Source: Saccoglossus kowalevskii (Eukaryota > Hemichordata > Enteropneusta > Harrimaniidae). From it: a stretch of DNA of 58,407 nt. Shown here in pieces: positions 1 through 12,087 of this stretch (positions within the stretch are counted from its first letter, which is position 1; each line of letters begins with the position of its first letter). Position numbers and translations under genes: made by a program. A model generated the notes under the pieces. That model was not told the origin of the DNA, ran no database searches, and saw only the letters and a list, made by a program, of their open reading frames with translations. The stretch is taken from contig NW_003158725.1 of assembly GCF_000003605.2 (NCBI RefSeq), positions 204,030 to 262,436 on the forward strand. Direction: 5' to 3'.

Positions 1-1085
1 CTGTACTTACCAGTTCTCAGCATGAGCTTTGTACGGGATTCTTGCAATTCAAAGTAGGAAAAATTCAACGGGAGAGCTGACAAAAACACGTCCTGTTTTA
101 TCCTCAGGAATGCACCAAATAAACAGGATTAGTAAAAAATATTCCCTTGAGTCACCTCTATATGCTAACATGGTTGGCTGCAGGATATATGATATCCCTG
201 ACCCAGGGGTGCTGCCAGACCCCACATGTTCAAGACTGCATATTTCTTCCACTTGGGCAATGAACCAGTGATCACTCAACTATCTTTTTTTCCACTATGG
301 GGGGTAAACTCAAAGTAGGTTGGGCAAATCACCGGCTACCAAAAAGTTCAATATGGGAGAAAGAGGATTTTAACATTCAAAATGTTTTGTTGGAAGATAT
401 AATAAGAATGTGGATAAATTCTATGAAACTGTTGCACGGATGATCATAAATAGCATCAGTGTCAATGATCAGTAATAGAGCTCGCGTTTCATACAGAAAC
501 CAATCGACTATGGAGCAGGGTGTGCCCAATCTTGCCGAAATATTATCTTGTATGTAGACTGGGGTTGATCGGTTGTTTTCGTGCTGAATCAAGCATCCTG
601 CCTAGCATGGAATTACAGTCACTTCGTTCCAAATACCACACTTAATTATGTAAATAACTATCAATTAAGTCTTAATAGATACAAATAAGTATGCTGTGGC
701 AAATAATTATAAACAGTTAAACATATGTAATTAGAAATACGGCATGCTTGTATCAAACAATTTATGAAATGACTGTATATACGCCGTGTCATAATATGTA
801 ATTAAATTATCATAGGATGATAAGAACTCTGTCGATAATATATATAATTCGTGCGTGACCGGGAGGTTCTGGGCTGTTAATAGTGGCCCAAAAATTCCGT
901 GGCAAACCAATCCAATCTCAATTCCAGAATAGCGCTATGAGCCGGTTTCAATCGTATGTACGTGGACAATATATCACCTGCATGTGAAGAAATTGGTTGA
1001 TCACAATACTACAACACTAAGACTTCACAACGTACTAGTCCACATAAGTACATCTTAGACACATATCAAGGAACCAAACAACGTG
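1..1085. other. Gene-free AT-rich stretch
   Basis: Both strands carry only short ORFs (80 residues or fewer) with no recognisable protein composition. I see no repeat, RNA or promoter signature I can defend here. Confidence 0.5.
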
Positions 1086-1262
1086 GGACGAAGTGACCAA
1101 GTAGTATGACAAGGACTTGGGAAGAATTGTTCCTGTGGTACGAAGTGACTCTGAACGAAGTGTTCCTGTGGTACGAAGTGGTCCTGTGACACGACGTGAT
1201 ATTGGCGCAACGAAATGACCTAAACGAAGTGAACGTGTGGTACGTAATATCTCGTACGTAAT
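1086..1262. repeat. Degenerate short tandem repeat (ACGAAGTG core)
   Basis: The octamer ACGAAGTG and close variants recur about seven times. The 19-bp block GTTCCTGTGGTACGAAGTG is present exactly at 1129-1147 and 1162-1180, a spacing of 33 bp. Spacing elsewhere is irregular, so this is a decayed minisatellite. Two overlapping minus-strand ORFs of 90 and 95 residues come from the repeat and should not be read as genes. Confidence 0.7.
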
Positions 1263-1300
1263 GATGTGTTTTTGGTGTAAAGTGACCGCTGCCCCCCCCC

Positions 1301-2475
1301 AGCCCATCCCATGCGCTGATATTCCTTTCTACTTCCCACAATTTCACAAACACACAAATTGCACAATATCCATGTATCCCTATTAAGAAAACATTTGATT
1401 AGGCTGCGAAAAAAATAATAACTCTGTTTCTTGTTTCCGCGCGCATGCGCAGTATAGCTGATTTACCGTTTTCAAAATGATTTCAATACAAAACGATTTC
1501 CCCGTCTTTTAATTATAAAATACACATGTTAAAATAATACATGGAACATCAGCAAACAAATGATTTCTTATGTGGGTACAACTCATCATAAAGTAATTTG
1601 ATAACTGACAACTTCCAAGTGCAACTAATGGACAATTACCCAACAGACATCGCTATGCAATCACAGTTGTTTTGTATTCTTCTAGCATTTCAACCACGAA
1701 AAAAGTGGTCGAATTTTCAGAAGTATCTTTTGAGTTGGTTGAATTATACGAGTGTAAATTCTAGTATTAACTGAAATGCAAGATTGAAAAAAAAATACTA
1801 GTAACTACCATTTCAAGAATGCAACAGACGGCAGCACTACATGTACCACCCACAGAGCTTGTCAAGTTTTGTAAACAATATATATATTAGTTCATACCAG
1901 TTGTAATTTGTAATAAAACTAATAACACATACACTCGCTCAATCTTGTTTTCATACTTTTTTTTTTTGGTACTGCTTATCTCATTTTGGAAGAATTGAGT
2001 GGCGCTGAAAATGTTTTACTAACTTCAATTTATATAAAACGTCCTGTCTAATCACCACCGTGACTAGATAAATGGCAAGCAGTAAAAAAAACAAGGCAAG
2101 TTAGTGACCAATGTCCATTGGTGAATACTCCACAGTATTATTGGTTTTAATACAAAAAATTGAAAGAAAATCTAAATGCAAGCTAAATAATTGACTACAT
2201 AATTGTTTTACAGCCATCACAGGTGAATGTCGATCCATGTCTCCTTGTAGATAACACATGTTTTACTTCAAAAGACTTGTGTCTCAGTTCAAACGCCTCT
2301 CCACTTTGTCTCGTCACTAGCAAAGTTAAAATAAACTCATTTTATCTTTCATTTTATCTCCTCATTAGCATATTTACAGTAACCAATAAATGCCTTTAGA
2401 CTGACCATGGAGATTAAAACAATGCAGTTATTTACTATATCCAAACAAATGTTCACGAAAATGTCTGTTTTGATG
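1301..2475. other. Gene-free AT-rich stretch
   Basis: A run of nine C (1292-1300) is followed by ordinary AT-rich sequence. I see no coding frame, repeat pair or RNA gene here. Confidence 0.45.
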
Positions 2476-3066
2476 CCAAATATGAATTGGTGGCTGCGAG
2501 CAAATACCTGCATTGTTTTAATTTGCATATTCATTACTGCCAAAAGCACATCTACTTGTGCCAAGGTGTAATCATACCAAATATGAATAAAATCGATATG
2601 GTGGTGGTAGAGATAGCAACAAATAACTGCATTGACCTAATTTGAATATTTTTGGGAGGGTGTGGTCATTACTGCCAAAAGCACATCTACTTGTGCCAAG
2701 GTGTAATCATACCAAATATGAATAAAATCGATATGGTGGTGGTAGAGATAGCAACAAATAACTGCATTGACCTAATTTGAATATTTTTGGGAGGGTGTGG
2801 TCATTACTGCCAAAAGCACATATACTCGTTCCAAGGTGTAATCATACCAAATATGAATAAAATTGACGCTGTGGTGGTTGAGATAAAAGCAATTAACTAC
2901 ATTGATCTAATATGCATATGTTTGGGAGGGCTTGGTCATTACTGCCAAAATCACATCTACTCGTTCCAAAGTGTAATCATACCAAATCAGCTCAGTGGTC
3001 GCTGAGATCAAAAGAAATAACTGGATTTAGCTAATTTGAATATTTTTGGGGTAGGGTGTGGTCATA
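2476..3066 (+). repeat. Tandem repeat array, 135-bp unit, about 4.5 copies
   Basis: The start ACCAAATATGAATAAAAT recurs at 2576, 2711 and 2846, and a truncated form begins at 2981, so the period is exactly 135 bp. Copies 2576-2710 and 2711-2845 are almost identical. A shortened, more diverged unit (2476-2575) precedes them and a partial unit ends near 3066. Each unit contains a TTTTTGGGAGGG(T/C) stretch followed by TGGTCATTACTGCC. The gradient from identical central copies to diverged edges fits unequal exchange. Small ORFs here (for example 2787-3005) are by-products. Confidence 0.9.
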
Positions 3067-3122
3067 TTAATAATAACCTAAAAGATGACTTCCGATGATA
3101 ATGAAGCTATTTTGAAATTGGG

Positions 3123-3164
3123 AAGTTGGTTCTGAGGTTCTGCAAAGTTGGTTCCGAGGTTCTG
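3123..3164. repeat. Short direct duplication, 20-bp unit
   Basis: AAGTTGGTTCTGAGGTTCTG (3123-3142) is repeated with one change at 3145-3164. Confidence 0.8.
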
Positions 3165-4150
3165 AGTTCTGAAAAATATACACTATCGATTGAATACATT
3201 TGGTTAAACTTGTGAATCTGAAATCAATAATTCATGAATCTGAATTTGAATCTAACCGAATCAATTTATTCTGAGCATGCTCAGTTGCTCGTCAGTGCAG
3301 TAGGGAGGGGTAATTTTGGATGAAAATCTTGAAAAAGACCCACATAGGATTTTCAGATCTGGAACAGAGACTTGTTCATCAACCTGCAAAGTTTCATTTA
3401 TATCTGCTGCAGAATTTCTAAGAAAATGTTAGAGACACCACCGTACCATTGGACGATATCACACTCTGGAGACTTTTTAAAGACTTTTCAAAAGGGAGAA
3501 TTAATTCTGGCGACCGTTTTGTATTGGATTCAAGGTACAGTGATTCCAATGTGACAGCATTTATTGCAAAAAGCCAGCACTCTACAGACGCTATGAGTGT
3601 ACCATTGAACTGCCAGTGTACCATTGTACCATTGAACTGCACTTTACGTGATTGCTTGGAGTTTGGCAATGTTTTAAAGTTTGAGCTAGATGAAGCGAAA
3701 CGGACTCAAAAAACACGTGCCCACCACGATCAGCTTTCGACATTTTATTTGTTCAGTTAAGACAATATTTCCAGCATATGATGATTTTCCGGATCAAATG
3801 CTTGGTTCAAACTGCACAATGATATTGTCGATTGGCTAAAATGTAGCAATCTTGGTTGGGAAGTCCAGAGTATACATTTAGGAAATGTTTTTGTGTCAGA
3901 ACCGGGGGATGCACTATGGATGATTGATTGTCGCCGTGGGAAATTGGCAGAGAGATGTTGTCCTGTTCAACGCATGTTTGATGTTTTCCAAGGATATAAC
4001 GATCCAAGAAAAAATAAACATATACCAAAATCCTCTACGTGAACAATCACTGCGAACTACTTGTCAAAATTTCATTGGAATCCTTGAACAGGTTGGTATT
4101 TAGCCAAACAGGATGAAAAGAAGCAAGCAAGACACAATTTCATGTATCCA

Positions 4151-4307
4151 GTAAGTACTGTTATTAACCTCTTTCAAGGATTGTGAATCAAAGCATGCTA
4201 GTAATGCAAGTAAAAAATCAACACCTGCACACAATATATACTTATCACCATTATGTGTCAAACATTTTTATTAATATGTATGCATTGTGCCACCCTGTAA
4301 ATCCCAG
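4151..4307 (+). other. Predicted intron in the DDE-like pseudogene
   Basis: The donor is GTAAGT right after ...TATCCA, and the acceptor is ATCCCAG before ACAGTACAAGATGCC. Joining gives ...MYP-TVQDAYSYDSL, which continues the frame. Confidence 0.5.
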
Positions 4308-4675
4308 ACAGTACAAGATGCCTACAGCTATGATTCACTGATACAACAATTGTCAAATGAGACTGACTATGAACATGTATTTTTGGGTGGGTCATTGCTA
4401 CCTGTGAATAGACATAGATTCATACAAAGAATACATGCAGCTGGATTGCCTTTCAGATCAGTATTGTATACATTCTTGTGGTGGTAATATTGAAAAATTA
4501 TGTGTGATCAGTACAAAAACTGCACAGTTATCTCAACAAATAGAGAAAGATATCCCACATATTTCATACACGACAGTAGAGACATACATTCTTCCCCTTA
4601 GTTGGTAGAACTACCAAAGTCAAGCCATGTTACTTGAGAGAGATGTACAATAGACTTATAGGTCCCGGGTTACAG

Positions 4676-4996
4676 GTAGGATAATTTTTTTAAATATAGC
4701 TACTAATTTCTACTAAAAATCTTTTCTACTGCCACTATTTCCCTGAGAAAATTACATTTTTTGGTATTTTTCAACAGAGTAGAGTTGTTTGATGTATAAA
4801 ACTTCAAATCATCTGGCAAACAATTACATTGGTCGTGTAAAAGGATAAACATTTGACAAATTTGAATGATATGGTTGGTATGAATTCTTGTCAGCTGTGG
4901 TGTAAAGTTGTTCAACCAGTTTCATGTACCCAAGATTAATTAATTGGTGCTATTCAGTATCATTATATTTGAACACACTGTTCACATGCATTTCAG
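4676..4996 (+). other. Predicted intron in the DDE-like pseudogene
   Basis: The donor is TTACAG/GTAGGA and the acceptor is GCATTTCAG/GAGATT. The protein-like text stops at the donor (GPGLQ) and resumes at the acceptor (GDSSAVFGV). The two sides are out of phase by one base, consistent with the frameshifts elsewhere in this copy. Confidence 0.5.
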
Positions 4997-6171
4997 GAGA
5001 TTCCAGTGCAGTATTCGGTGTCACAGAAGCAGAGGTTGATTCACACATCAATCAATTGTTGGAACTTGAAGATCCAGATATAGTTTGTGATTTGAGAGAA
5101 CGCGACCCTGGTCGACCCCCAAAATATGCAAAATGTTGGGAGCAGTGTGACGAGTATATTAAACATGTTGCAGAAGAAGCAGTTCAGGAAAGACGACATG
5201 ATGCCATTATGTACAGTTCTGGTCCAAAAATCCATCTAGTGTCCTCACTCCAGCATACTGGTCGTCTCTGATTAAAATTTATGGTTCAGCAAAGGCAGCT
5301 CCGAAATACTCATCATGATGTTCTTTATGCATCTGCCTATTTTAGATATGCAAAGGAAATGGCAGTGAAATTCAGACAGTACTCCACTTTTGTATATATG
5401 GATGAAATCATCAAGCCCACAAAGACATGTGACTGAGTTAAATATCCAGCTCCAAAAGGAAGAGGTGTTTGAACTGTTATTTCAATGTAGTGTTGCTGGA
5501 CCAGACCACGTGTGTGCTATGGTACAGTTCAGTAAGTTTGATAGCACAATTCTTGGAAAATGATTATGATGGTGTGTTTGCCATACGGACACCATCTAGT
5601 AGCTCATGGAATAATCCAGTCGTAAGAATTATGTCCCCACTGAATTTAGCCTTCCTGTGTCTTGGTGTGATGAGAACGAAAATGTCCACAGAAATGGAAA
5701 AGATTCTGTGAGTGTGTAATAATATGAAAGACATTCGTGATTCAGCTGAAAAACATCCATACTTCATGGGTGCATTCCAATCACTCTCTTATTGTCCGTT
5801 TTACAACGCCTAGACTTGAAGAATGAACCCTTTACTTTAGGTGCTGAGGGAACATATATAAAGAAATTTCATCAGACAAGATTGATCATGAGTTGTCAGA
5901 CAAATCAAACTCCAAAGATATTGATTACTCCAAGAATCTGCAGGATGTTGTGAAGTGCAGTGATATGTCTTTTAAATACCATGGACCACCACGGTTCAGA
6001 GAGTTGCATTACCTACCTGATCCAGTACCAGACAGTGATAACCTGCACTATAAACAATGTGAACATGTTTATGGTACCACCACCACTGTTGATCATCGAC
6101 TATCTCTGAAAGCATCCCAGAAAAAAAGTCATGGCATTCCATTCAATCCATCGGCACAAACTGCTTGCAGG

Positions 6172-6314
6172 GTAATTTTATTTTTTTTATTTTAGAACAA
6201 AATGATAGTAGATTTATGTTCATCAAGTAGATTCTTGAACTATTTCTGGGGATGGCACTGATTTTTTGTTAATTAATGCATTCAATGTTTTATACTTTTG
6301 TTTTTATTATACAG
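6172..6314 (+). other. Predicted intron in the DDE-like pseudogene
   Basis: The donor is TGCAGG/GTAATT and the acceptor is TTTTTATTATACAG/GTATC, preceded by a T-rich tract. Removal joins TACR to VSKVIVCTVC without changing frame. Confidence 0.65.
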
Positions 6315-6782
6315 GTATCAAAAGTGATAGTTTGTACTGTTTGTGGCTAACCTAGAGTACTACATGCTGCAAGAAAGTTGACTAAAAATCAGCAAAAAGA
6401 TCTTGACATTGCATTGGAGAGTTTTGAATGTAGCTGTTGAACAGAGATGTTTGATTGTATCCCACTGGCAGCAGACAGAGATGAACACATACTTGGAAAA
6501 GTATATGTTCGTGGTGATCTGATTTGCAGTTCCCTCATTGAAATTCCCTACTATTCCTCTTCAGTATTTCCTCGTAATATGCATCAATTGTGCAGCAGGA
6601 AACAATCTTGTCACTGGTCCCGATTACTCTGATAGTTATCCAAGATGTAATAACTGCGCAGAAAAACCCAAAGTTTTGAAAAGGAAACGAAACATTTTTA
6701 TTAGTAAAACTACCAACAAAAAGAAGTAAAAAAACAGGCACATTGTAATTGAAACTTGACTTGTATTCTGTGACTTGTGTTG

Positions 6783-6788
6783 AATAAA
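6783..6788 (+). terminator. Polyadenylation signal AATAAA of the DDE-like pseudogene
   Basis: AATAAA overlaps a second AATAAA at 6787-6792, about 55 bp past the last in-frame stop at 6727-6729. This is the expected place for the 3' end of the ancestral transcript. Confidence 0.45.
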
Positions 6789-6799
6789 TAAACATTGTA

Positions 6800-7480
6800 T
6801 TCCAAAATGCGCTTGTACTCGCATTTGTCTCAAATTTTCCCCCTTTTATCTCAGTATTCAAAAAAAATCGCTTCGCCGCCTCATTTTAAAATTTCCATGA
6901 AACGAGAAACAGAGATTTGTTTCCTAGCCTTACGGGCAAACTATGTATGAGATGTGTTTAATGTTATTTTTATGTTGGCTTGCGTTTCAGTTAGAGTTAT
7001 TCAGTTATTCATTTTTGACAAAATGTGTGTACTCTGCCATTATGTAAACTCACAAAAAAGTATGATTATCTGATTTATAATGCAATCACCAGACTGCACC
7101 ATTGCGTCGCTGGAAAACTGTTAATGTCGATGCATACAAACCCTACCGAATGCACTAATCAGATATGATAACATCATTCGTACACCATTCGTACACTTAA
7201 ACTGTCATTGTCACAGTTAACACTGCAGCTTTGATATTAAATAAACCTGTGTTTGACACTCATTTTTAAGACTTGTACGGTTTTTTTAAAGCAAGTCGTA
7301 TCGTTAACTTTTAGAAGCGAATGGTGCTTAAATCCAGCTTATTAAGCCAATTTAATCTGTACTATAATTAGTGAATGTATAAATATCATACAATATATAC
7401 CTTTGAAAAAAACCTACTACTGACATGATGCTGAAACATTATTCACAGACAAACTGAGTCAACAAAAAGAAATCAAGAGA
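6800..7480. other. Gene-free stretch
   Basis: AT-rich, without a coding frame or recognisable repeat. Confidence 0.4.
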
Positions 7481-7484
7481 CCAA

Positions 7485-7700
7485 CACGTAATAGACTTTA
7501 CAGACAGTAATCCGTTGCTTTAATTCACGAACAATCTTGCATACAATCTCTGGATGAAAATAACGAGACAATCACGTACAAGCATCTATTATCTAAACAC
7601 ACACATTACGTGATGTGAAAAGACAATGAGATACAACAAAAGATCAATACAGAATAGACTGACTATGCAGAGAGTAATCGGGAAGCTCATCTTATCTCGT
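7485..7700 (+). repeat. Outlying units of the 150-190-bp degenerate satellite
   Basis: The segments TTTACAGACAGTAATCC, then TTGCTTTAA, GAGACAATCACGTACAAGC and ACACACATTACGTGAT occur in the same order as in the array at 9130-9700. A second partial unit begins near 7656 (GACTGACTATGCAGAGAGTAATC). Confidence 0.45.
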
Positions 7701-9130
7701 TTTGGCGAAATGAAATTCTTCCTAATTCATGTCATTCATGGTATTATAGCCAGATAGGATCTGGATGATTTGCCTACCTTATTTTGTATACACACAATAA
7801 CAAGATTAAAAACCAATTTATAGAAACAGTTTTATAAATTCCTCATAACCTCACAGCAATGTCCACTTTCTCCCGCCTATAGAGTATATATTTATATATA
7901 TACATATCTTATCAGTATGTGACATGTAGTACAGATGCAGGGGTACGTATTACAGTTACATTGCCGTCTTATTTCCAAACTATTTTTTTTAAGTTGGCCT
8001 GACTGACATTCAGAAAGTTATTTGGTAAATTTAATGAGATTTTGTACAAATATGATGAATCTATCGCTTATTCTGTAACAATGTGGATGATAAGTCCGAT
8101 ATATTGTGGTTGTTCAGTGTAAAAAAACAGTGTATAAATTGTCGATATCTTCATACTACGAAATAACTACATAAGCATTCCTTCGTGACTTACTTTATAA
8201 TTTATGTCCTTACATTCATGTTATCTAAATTATTGAATTCATTGTGATCACTCTGCAAACACTCTGCGCATTTGTTATTGAGTTATATTATGTTATATGT
8301 GACTCTGATCACCACTGGAAAGTAATGAGCTTTTTTTTTGTTGAAGATCTACAATTTCAGAGCAATCCTTCCATGCAAATGTAATGTTGCAAACAAAATA
8401 AACAATCGCTACCTAAAATATAACATCCTTGGCGGAGGTCATTATCCCAGTAATGTGATTGGTTCATTCAAGTATATTTGACATCATGTCCGACAATCTC
8501 AATATAGCCAACAACTGAGTTAACGAGAAGTATTTTACAAGATTGTGTCTAATTTGCTACACAATGTGATACCCTAACAGCCGGACCAATCAGAGAGCAG
8601 CTTGTTTTTGGCGGTTTTTTTTCGACATGACATCATGTCTTGTTGTATGCTTCGACTAGACTACAATATCTCAGATCAGGTAAAATGTGTGTGTGTGTGT
8701 GTCGCATATACGTAGGACATCATTTCCCAATCTGAACTTGTCATTTTCCACGAACTATGTAAATGCCACTGATTACAATTTACGTCAAAGCTGATAATTG
8801 TTTTACCAGACCCGTAAATATACCCATCGTATGAGGGTATAAACTGACGGAAGTTGTTGTTCATGGACAACGGTTTTTGAAAATGCATAAACTCTTTGAG
8901 AAGTCTTGATATTACGTTTCCGCGTGGGTTTATGCATTTTAAAAGCAGTTATAAAACGCTGTATGATATGGACAGGATATCAAGTTTGTGACTCTGGAAG
9001 ATTGAATTTAATATTTTAATAAATCTGATATTCTAAGGTTCCCTCGAGATATTCTCTCTTTTTTATGTGTCACAAATGTATTAGTCAAATGGAAAGATGC
9101 ATCAACTGCAATTATGTAAGTACGGAATAC
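7700..9130. other. Gene-free stretch with a short GT tract
   Basis: Contains a (TG)n microsatellite near 8687-8702 and nothing else that I recognise. The 70-residue minus-strand ORF at 8676-8888 includes the microsatellite and looks random. Confidence 0.45.
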
Positions 9131-9770
9131 CCTTATTCAAAGATACACATAGCGTGATTGCTTAGATAAAGACAAATGATCACAAGCTAACGTGGAATAG
9201 AATAAACATGCAGACTAAATTACATTAGTGTATGCATGCATTGTGTAACCAATGAATGGTCGTATAATATTACAAGACAATCAAGTACGAGCTTACTGCT
9301 TACAAACTGATGTTTGTCCATTATTCAAAGACGCACATAGCGTGATATTACGATATAGTGACATACAGTCAAAATACCACTCCGCTGACTGAATATACAG
9401 ACAGTAATCCAAAAGTTTGCTTTAACATTCAAGAATGAGAAAAGGCAATCAGTTACAAAGTGCTGATGACCATCATCTAAGACATACATTGCGTGATTGT
9501 TTAGATAATGCAGAAAGCCGTTGGCTGTACATCAACTTTAACGTTCACAATTCTGACGTGTATTGGGGCAACTCATCATGAAAGATCGTCTAATAGCGTC
9601 AAACAATGGCCATTTAAGCCTAGTGCAGATGTTCATCCAGCCCTCAAAGGACATAAATTGCGTGGTTGTTGAGCCAATGGCATGTAATGTACAAGCAGTA
9701 ATGTTTAGGCATGCAATAGCTTTAAAAAAATACCAAGTCAATTCCTGATTCGGTGACTGAAATAATTATG
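9130..9770 (+). repeat. Degenerate satellite-like array, period about 150-190 bp
   Basis: A recurrent core, roughly TCAAAGAYACACATWGCGTGATT, occurs with its GCGTGRT part at 9152, 9340, 9491 and 9660. Spacings are 188, 151 and 169 bp. The core is accompanied by a second motif, ACAGACAGTAATCC, shared with 7.5 kb. Divergence is high, so this is an old array. The two mirrored ORFs at 9538-9748 lie in it and look like chance. Confidence 0.55.
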
Positions 9771-11062
9771 AGGATAGGCACGTTTTAGGCATGTGATATC
9801 TGTCAATCGTGAAAAGAAACTGGTGTAGACCTAAACGTTATTTCAAAGAGTAAAGGTTTAAGAATTATAATGGATGTTTGCATACTGGTCCTAGACATTC
9901 TGAAGAGATGCTTAACATGTAGTATTCTTTGTAATGCTTCTGCAGATGTGCATGTAACTGACTGATTACTAGGTACATTCATATATCTTCAACGTTCTAT
10001 GTTCAACTCGATTAACAAGGTACGCATTGCAAATGAATCACTCGATTTGAGCTTTAAACGTAACTAAGAAAGTTACAACTATGTATGTATTCCAGAATAA
10101 AAAAACCTTGCATGCGTTAGTTGAGAAACTTTTGAATTACCAATTACCAAGCTGACCAGTAAAGATCATTATGCTGACTGTAAGTTGCAATTTATTTTTG
10201 GGTGTGACGCTATTTCAAGAAAATACATACTTTAAAACGTATAGAAAACATTTTTGCCGTCAACCGCCGTTTCATTGATGTATTATCAGACCATTAAACT
10301 GTACATATGTCATGTATAAAACTCTTGACTGTTTCGCGGGGGGCAATCTTTACAATGTACTTCACCCGCTGTTCGAATTTGATATAAAATTGTACCTTTC
10401 TGCTCAAATAACAATGTATTGTGTATATAAAATATTTCAGAAAATCGCCATTTTTATATTTGAATCTGCGCAGTTTTTATTACATTTATATTAGTTACGA
10501 AAGTTGTCTACAATTGTAATAGTGTGGTGTCTTGGCACAGCTCGCATATGGGTATAGCAACGTGAGAGTATGAGTGGAAGGTCTTCCACCACAGCGAAAC
10601 ATTACCCGCGCAATTAACCATCTACATAGCACCTTCTGTGACATGATTCAGAATAATAGGCAAACAATGCTATGAACAAATCCATGTTTCAGCCATATCT
10701 ACCATCATTTTATATGTATTCTCAACTTAACATGTGAGTTATGTTGGTAAAATAAAACATTGAAAATCAAAGTGTATATTTTATATTGTTGTTTGACCAC
10801 ACAGCAGTCCTCGTGAAGTTTGTTTTCGGGAGCGTCGGCGTATAGGAATTACATGTGTCGAAGTCTAAACAAACATCGCTAAAATGTTTCAAAGGGATAT
10901 AGCATATAAGAATTTAAAAAGAAAAGGAAAGGTTTTCTTGATCAGTGGATTTTCTATATAAACTCGGTACAACAAAGAATTACTACACTCGTTTATTAAA
11001 TCTGATACAATATCTCATTCATGAGATATCTTCTATTTAACTCATGATTTTTTCTTTAAGAT

Positions 11063-11140
11063 TGACGTCAGCAGACACGAGTCATAGCACCAATATTCGT
11101 TTGTGGCTCGGATTGATACAAAAACTCACTACTGACGTCA
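11063..11140. promoter_or_regulatory. Pair of CRE-type palindromes TGACGTCA, 70 bp apart
   Basis: TGACGTCA is present exactly at 11063-11070 and 11133-11140. This is the full CREB/ATF consensus. No promoter or gene is evident beside it, so the role is speculative. Confidence 0.3.
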
Positions 11141-12065
11141 ACATAGGAGACAGCATTATGGGATTATATGTAATTATGAAACATTTGACATAAATGCAAT
11201 GAGAGAATACTGTTATATTTGTCTTTTGTGGCAGGTCTATAATAATAAAAAAATATGGAATGCACAACAAACTATTTAGAAGAAATCCATGCGAGGCCAT
11301 GTTTGAACGAATATGGGCCTACTTATATAGACGAACCTCGTGACACACTTACTAGATTGCACTTGGTTAGGTCATAGTTCCTGCTGTATTGACGCTTGTG
11401 ATGTTTAGTAAATTAACTATGTAACAATTTAGGAGGTTTTTTAATTAGTCTGAAACACAATATCGCACGTCAATGTGCGATATGGATAACCCTGTGCGAA
11501 TAACGGATCTTCTGAGTGAAAGTAGCGGAGCAAACCTTTTGCGCCGTTCAATTTCACTTCTTCCGTAATATCGTGTTTTTGTTTTTAATCGTTATTGGTC
11601 GACGATAAAAAGTCAGGTAGAATACGCCAATTAAACAAAATCTATTGTCGAATAGTGATCAGAAACCAAAATTAAATATGCGAAGTGGTAGCATATGAAT
11701 AGTGCAGGCCTTACAGTAAAAATAGTTATTGTAGTTAACGAGTCAAATGCGAGATCAGATTTTACTATAAATGTCAATATCAGGCGCGAATAACTCGGTG
11801 TTTTATATCTGTAACGAGAAAAGACAAAACTGATGAATGTTGATGGAAATTTGTGTTTAGCTTTCTCACTTTATTGATGCATAGTGTGAGTAATGTTAAA
11901 TTAGTAGTTTATAAAAAAAACATCGAGTATCCATACCTAGTGTTTCCCGTTTGTGTAGAGCTTGTGTCGAATGCCTATTTTTGTTCACCTATTTAACTCG
12001 TAAAAAGAATATAGATAACTCCTATGTACAACCGTTTGATTATATATTGCATTTGGTCGAGGCAG

Positions 12066-12087
12066 TTTGTTTGTTTGTTTGTTTGTT
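12066..12087. repeat. (GTTT)n microsatellite
   Basis: About five perfect GTTT units. Confidence 0.9.

Larger units (their letters stand above)
3449..6729 (+). pseudogene. Broken multi-exon DDE-transposase-like gene
   Basis: Protein-like segments run collinearly on the + strand but change frame and meet stops. They are 3449-3760 (uncertain N-terminal part), 3785-4042 (VDWLKCSNLGWEV...), 4308-4675, 4997-5270 (FGVTEAEVDSHINQLLELED...), 5281-5430, 5495-5780, 5893-6171 and 6315-6729. Three GT-AG introns fit: 4151-4307, 4676-4996 and 6172-6314; the last joins TACR to VSKVIVC in frame. The order of motifs resembles an uncharacterised family of DDE-type transposase-like proteins of marine invertebrates, as I recall it: an aspartate after YM (D at 5401-5403), GPDH (D at 5504-5506), NPVVRIMSPLN (5613-5645), then a C-terminal pair of CxxC motifs (CINC, CNNC) with a basic tail. 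From memory the family has glutamate where this copy has valine (codon 5622-5624), which would remove the third catalytic residue. Stops include one after VCTVCG (6348-6350). Element termini were not found. The assignment rests on memory of motif order, not a search. Confidence 0.6.

Noticed and set aside
2476-3066. CRISPR-like array
   Set aside because: The repeats are contiguous 135-bp units without unique spacers, in an animal genome.
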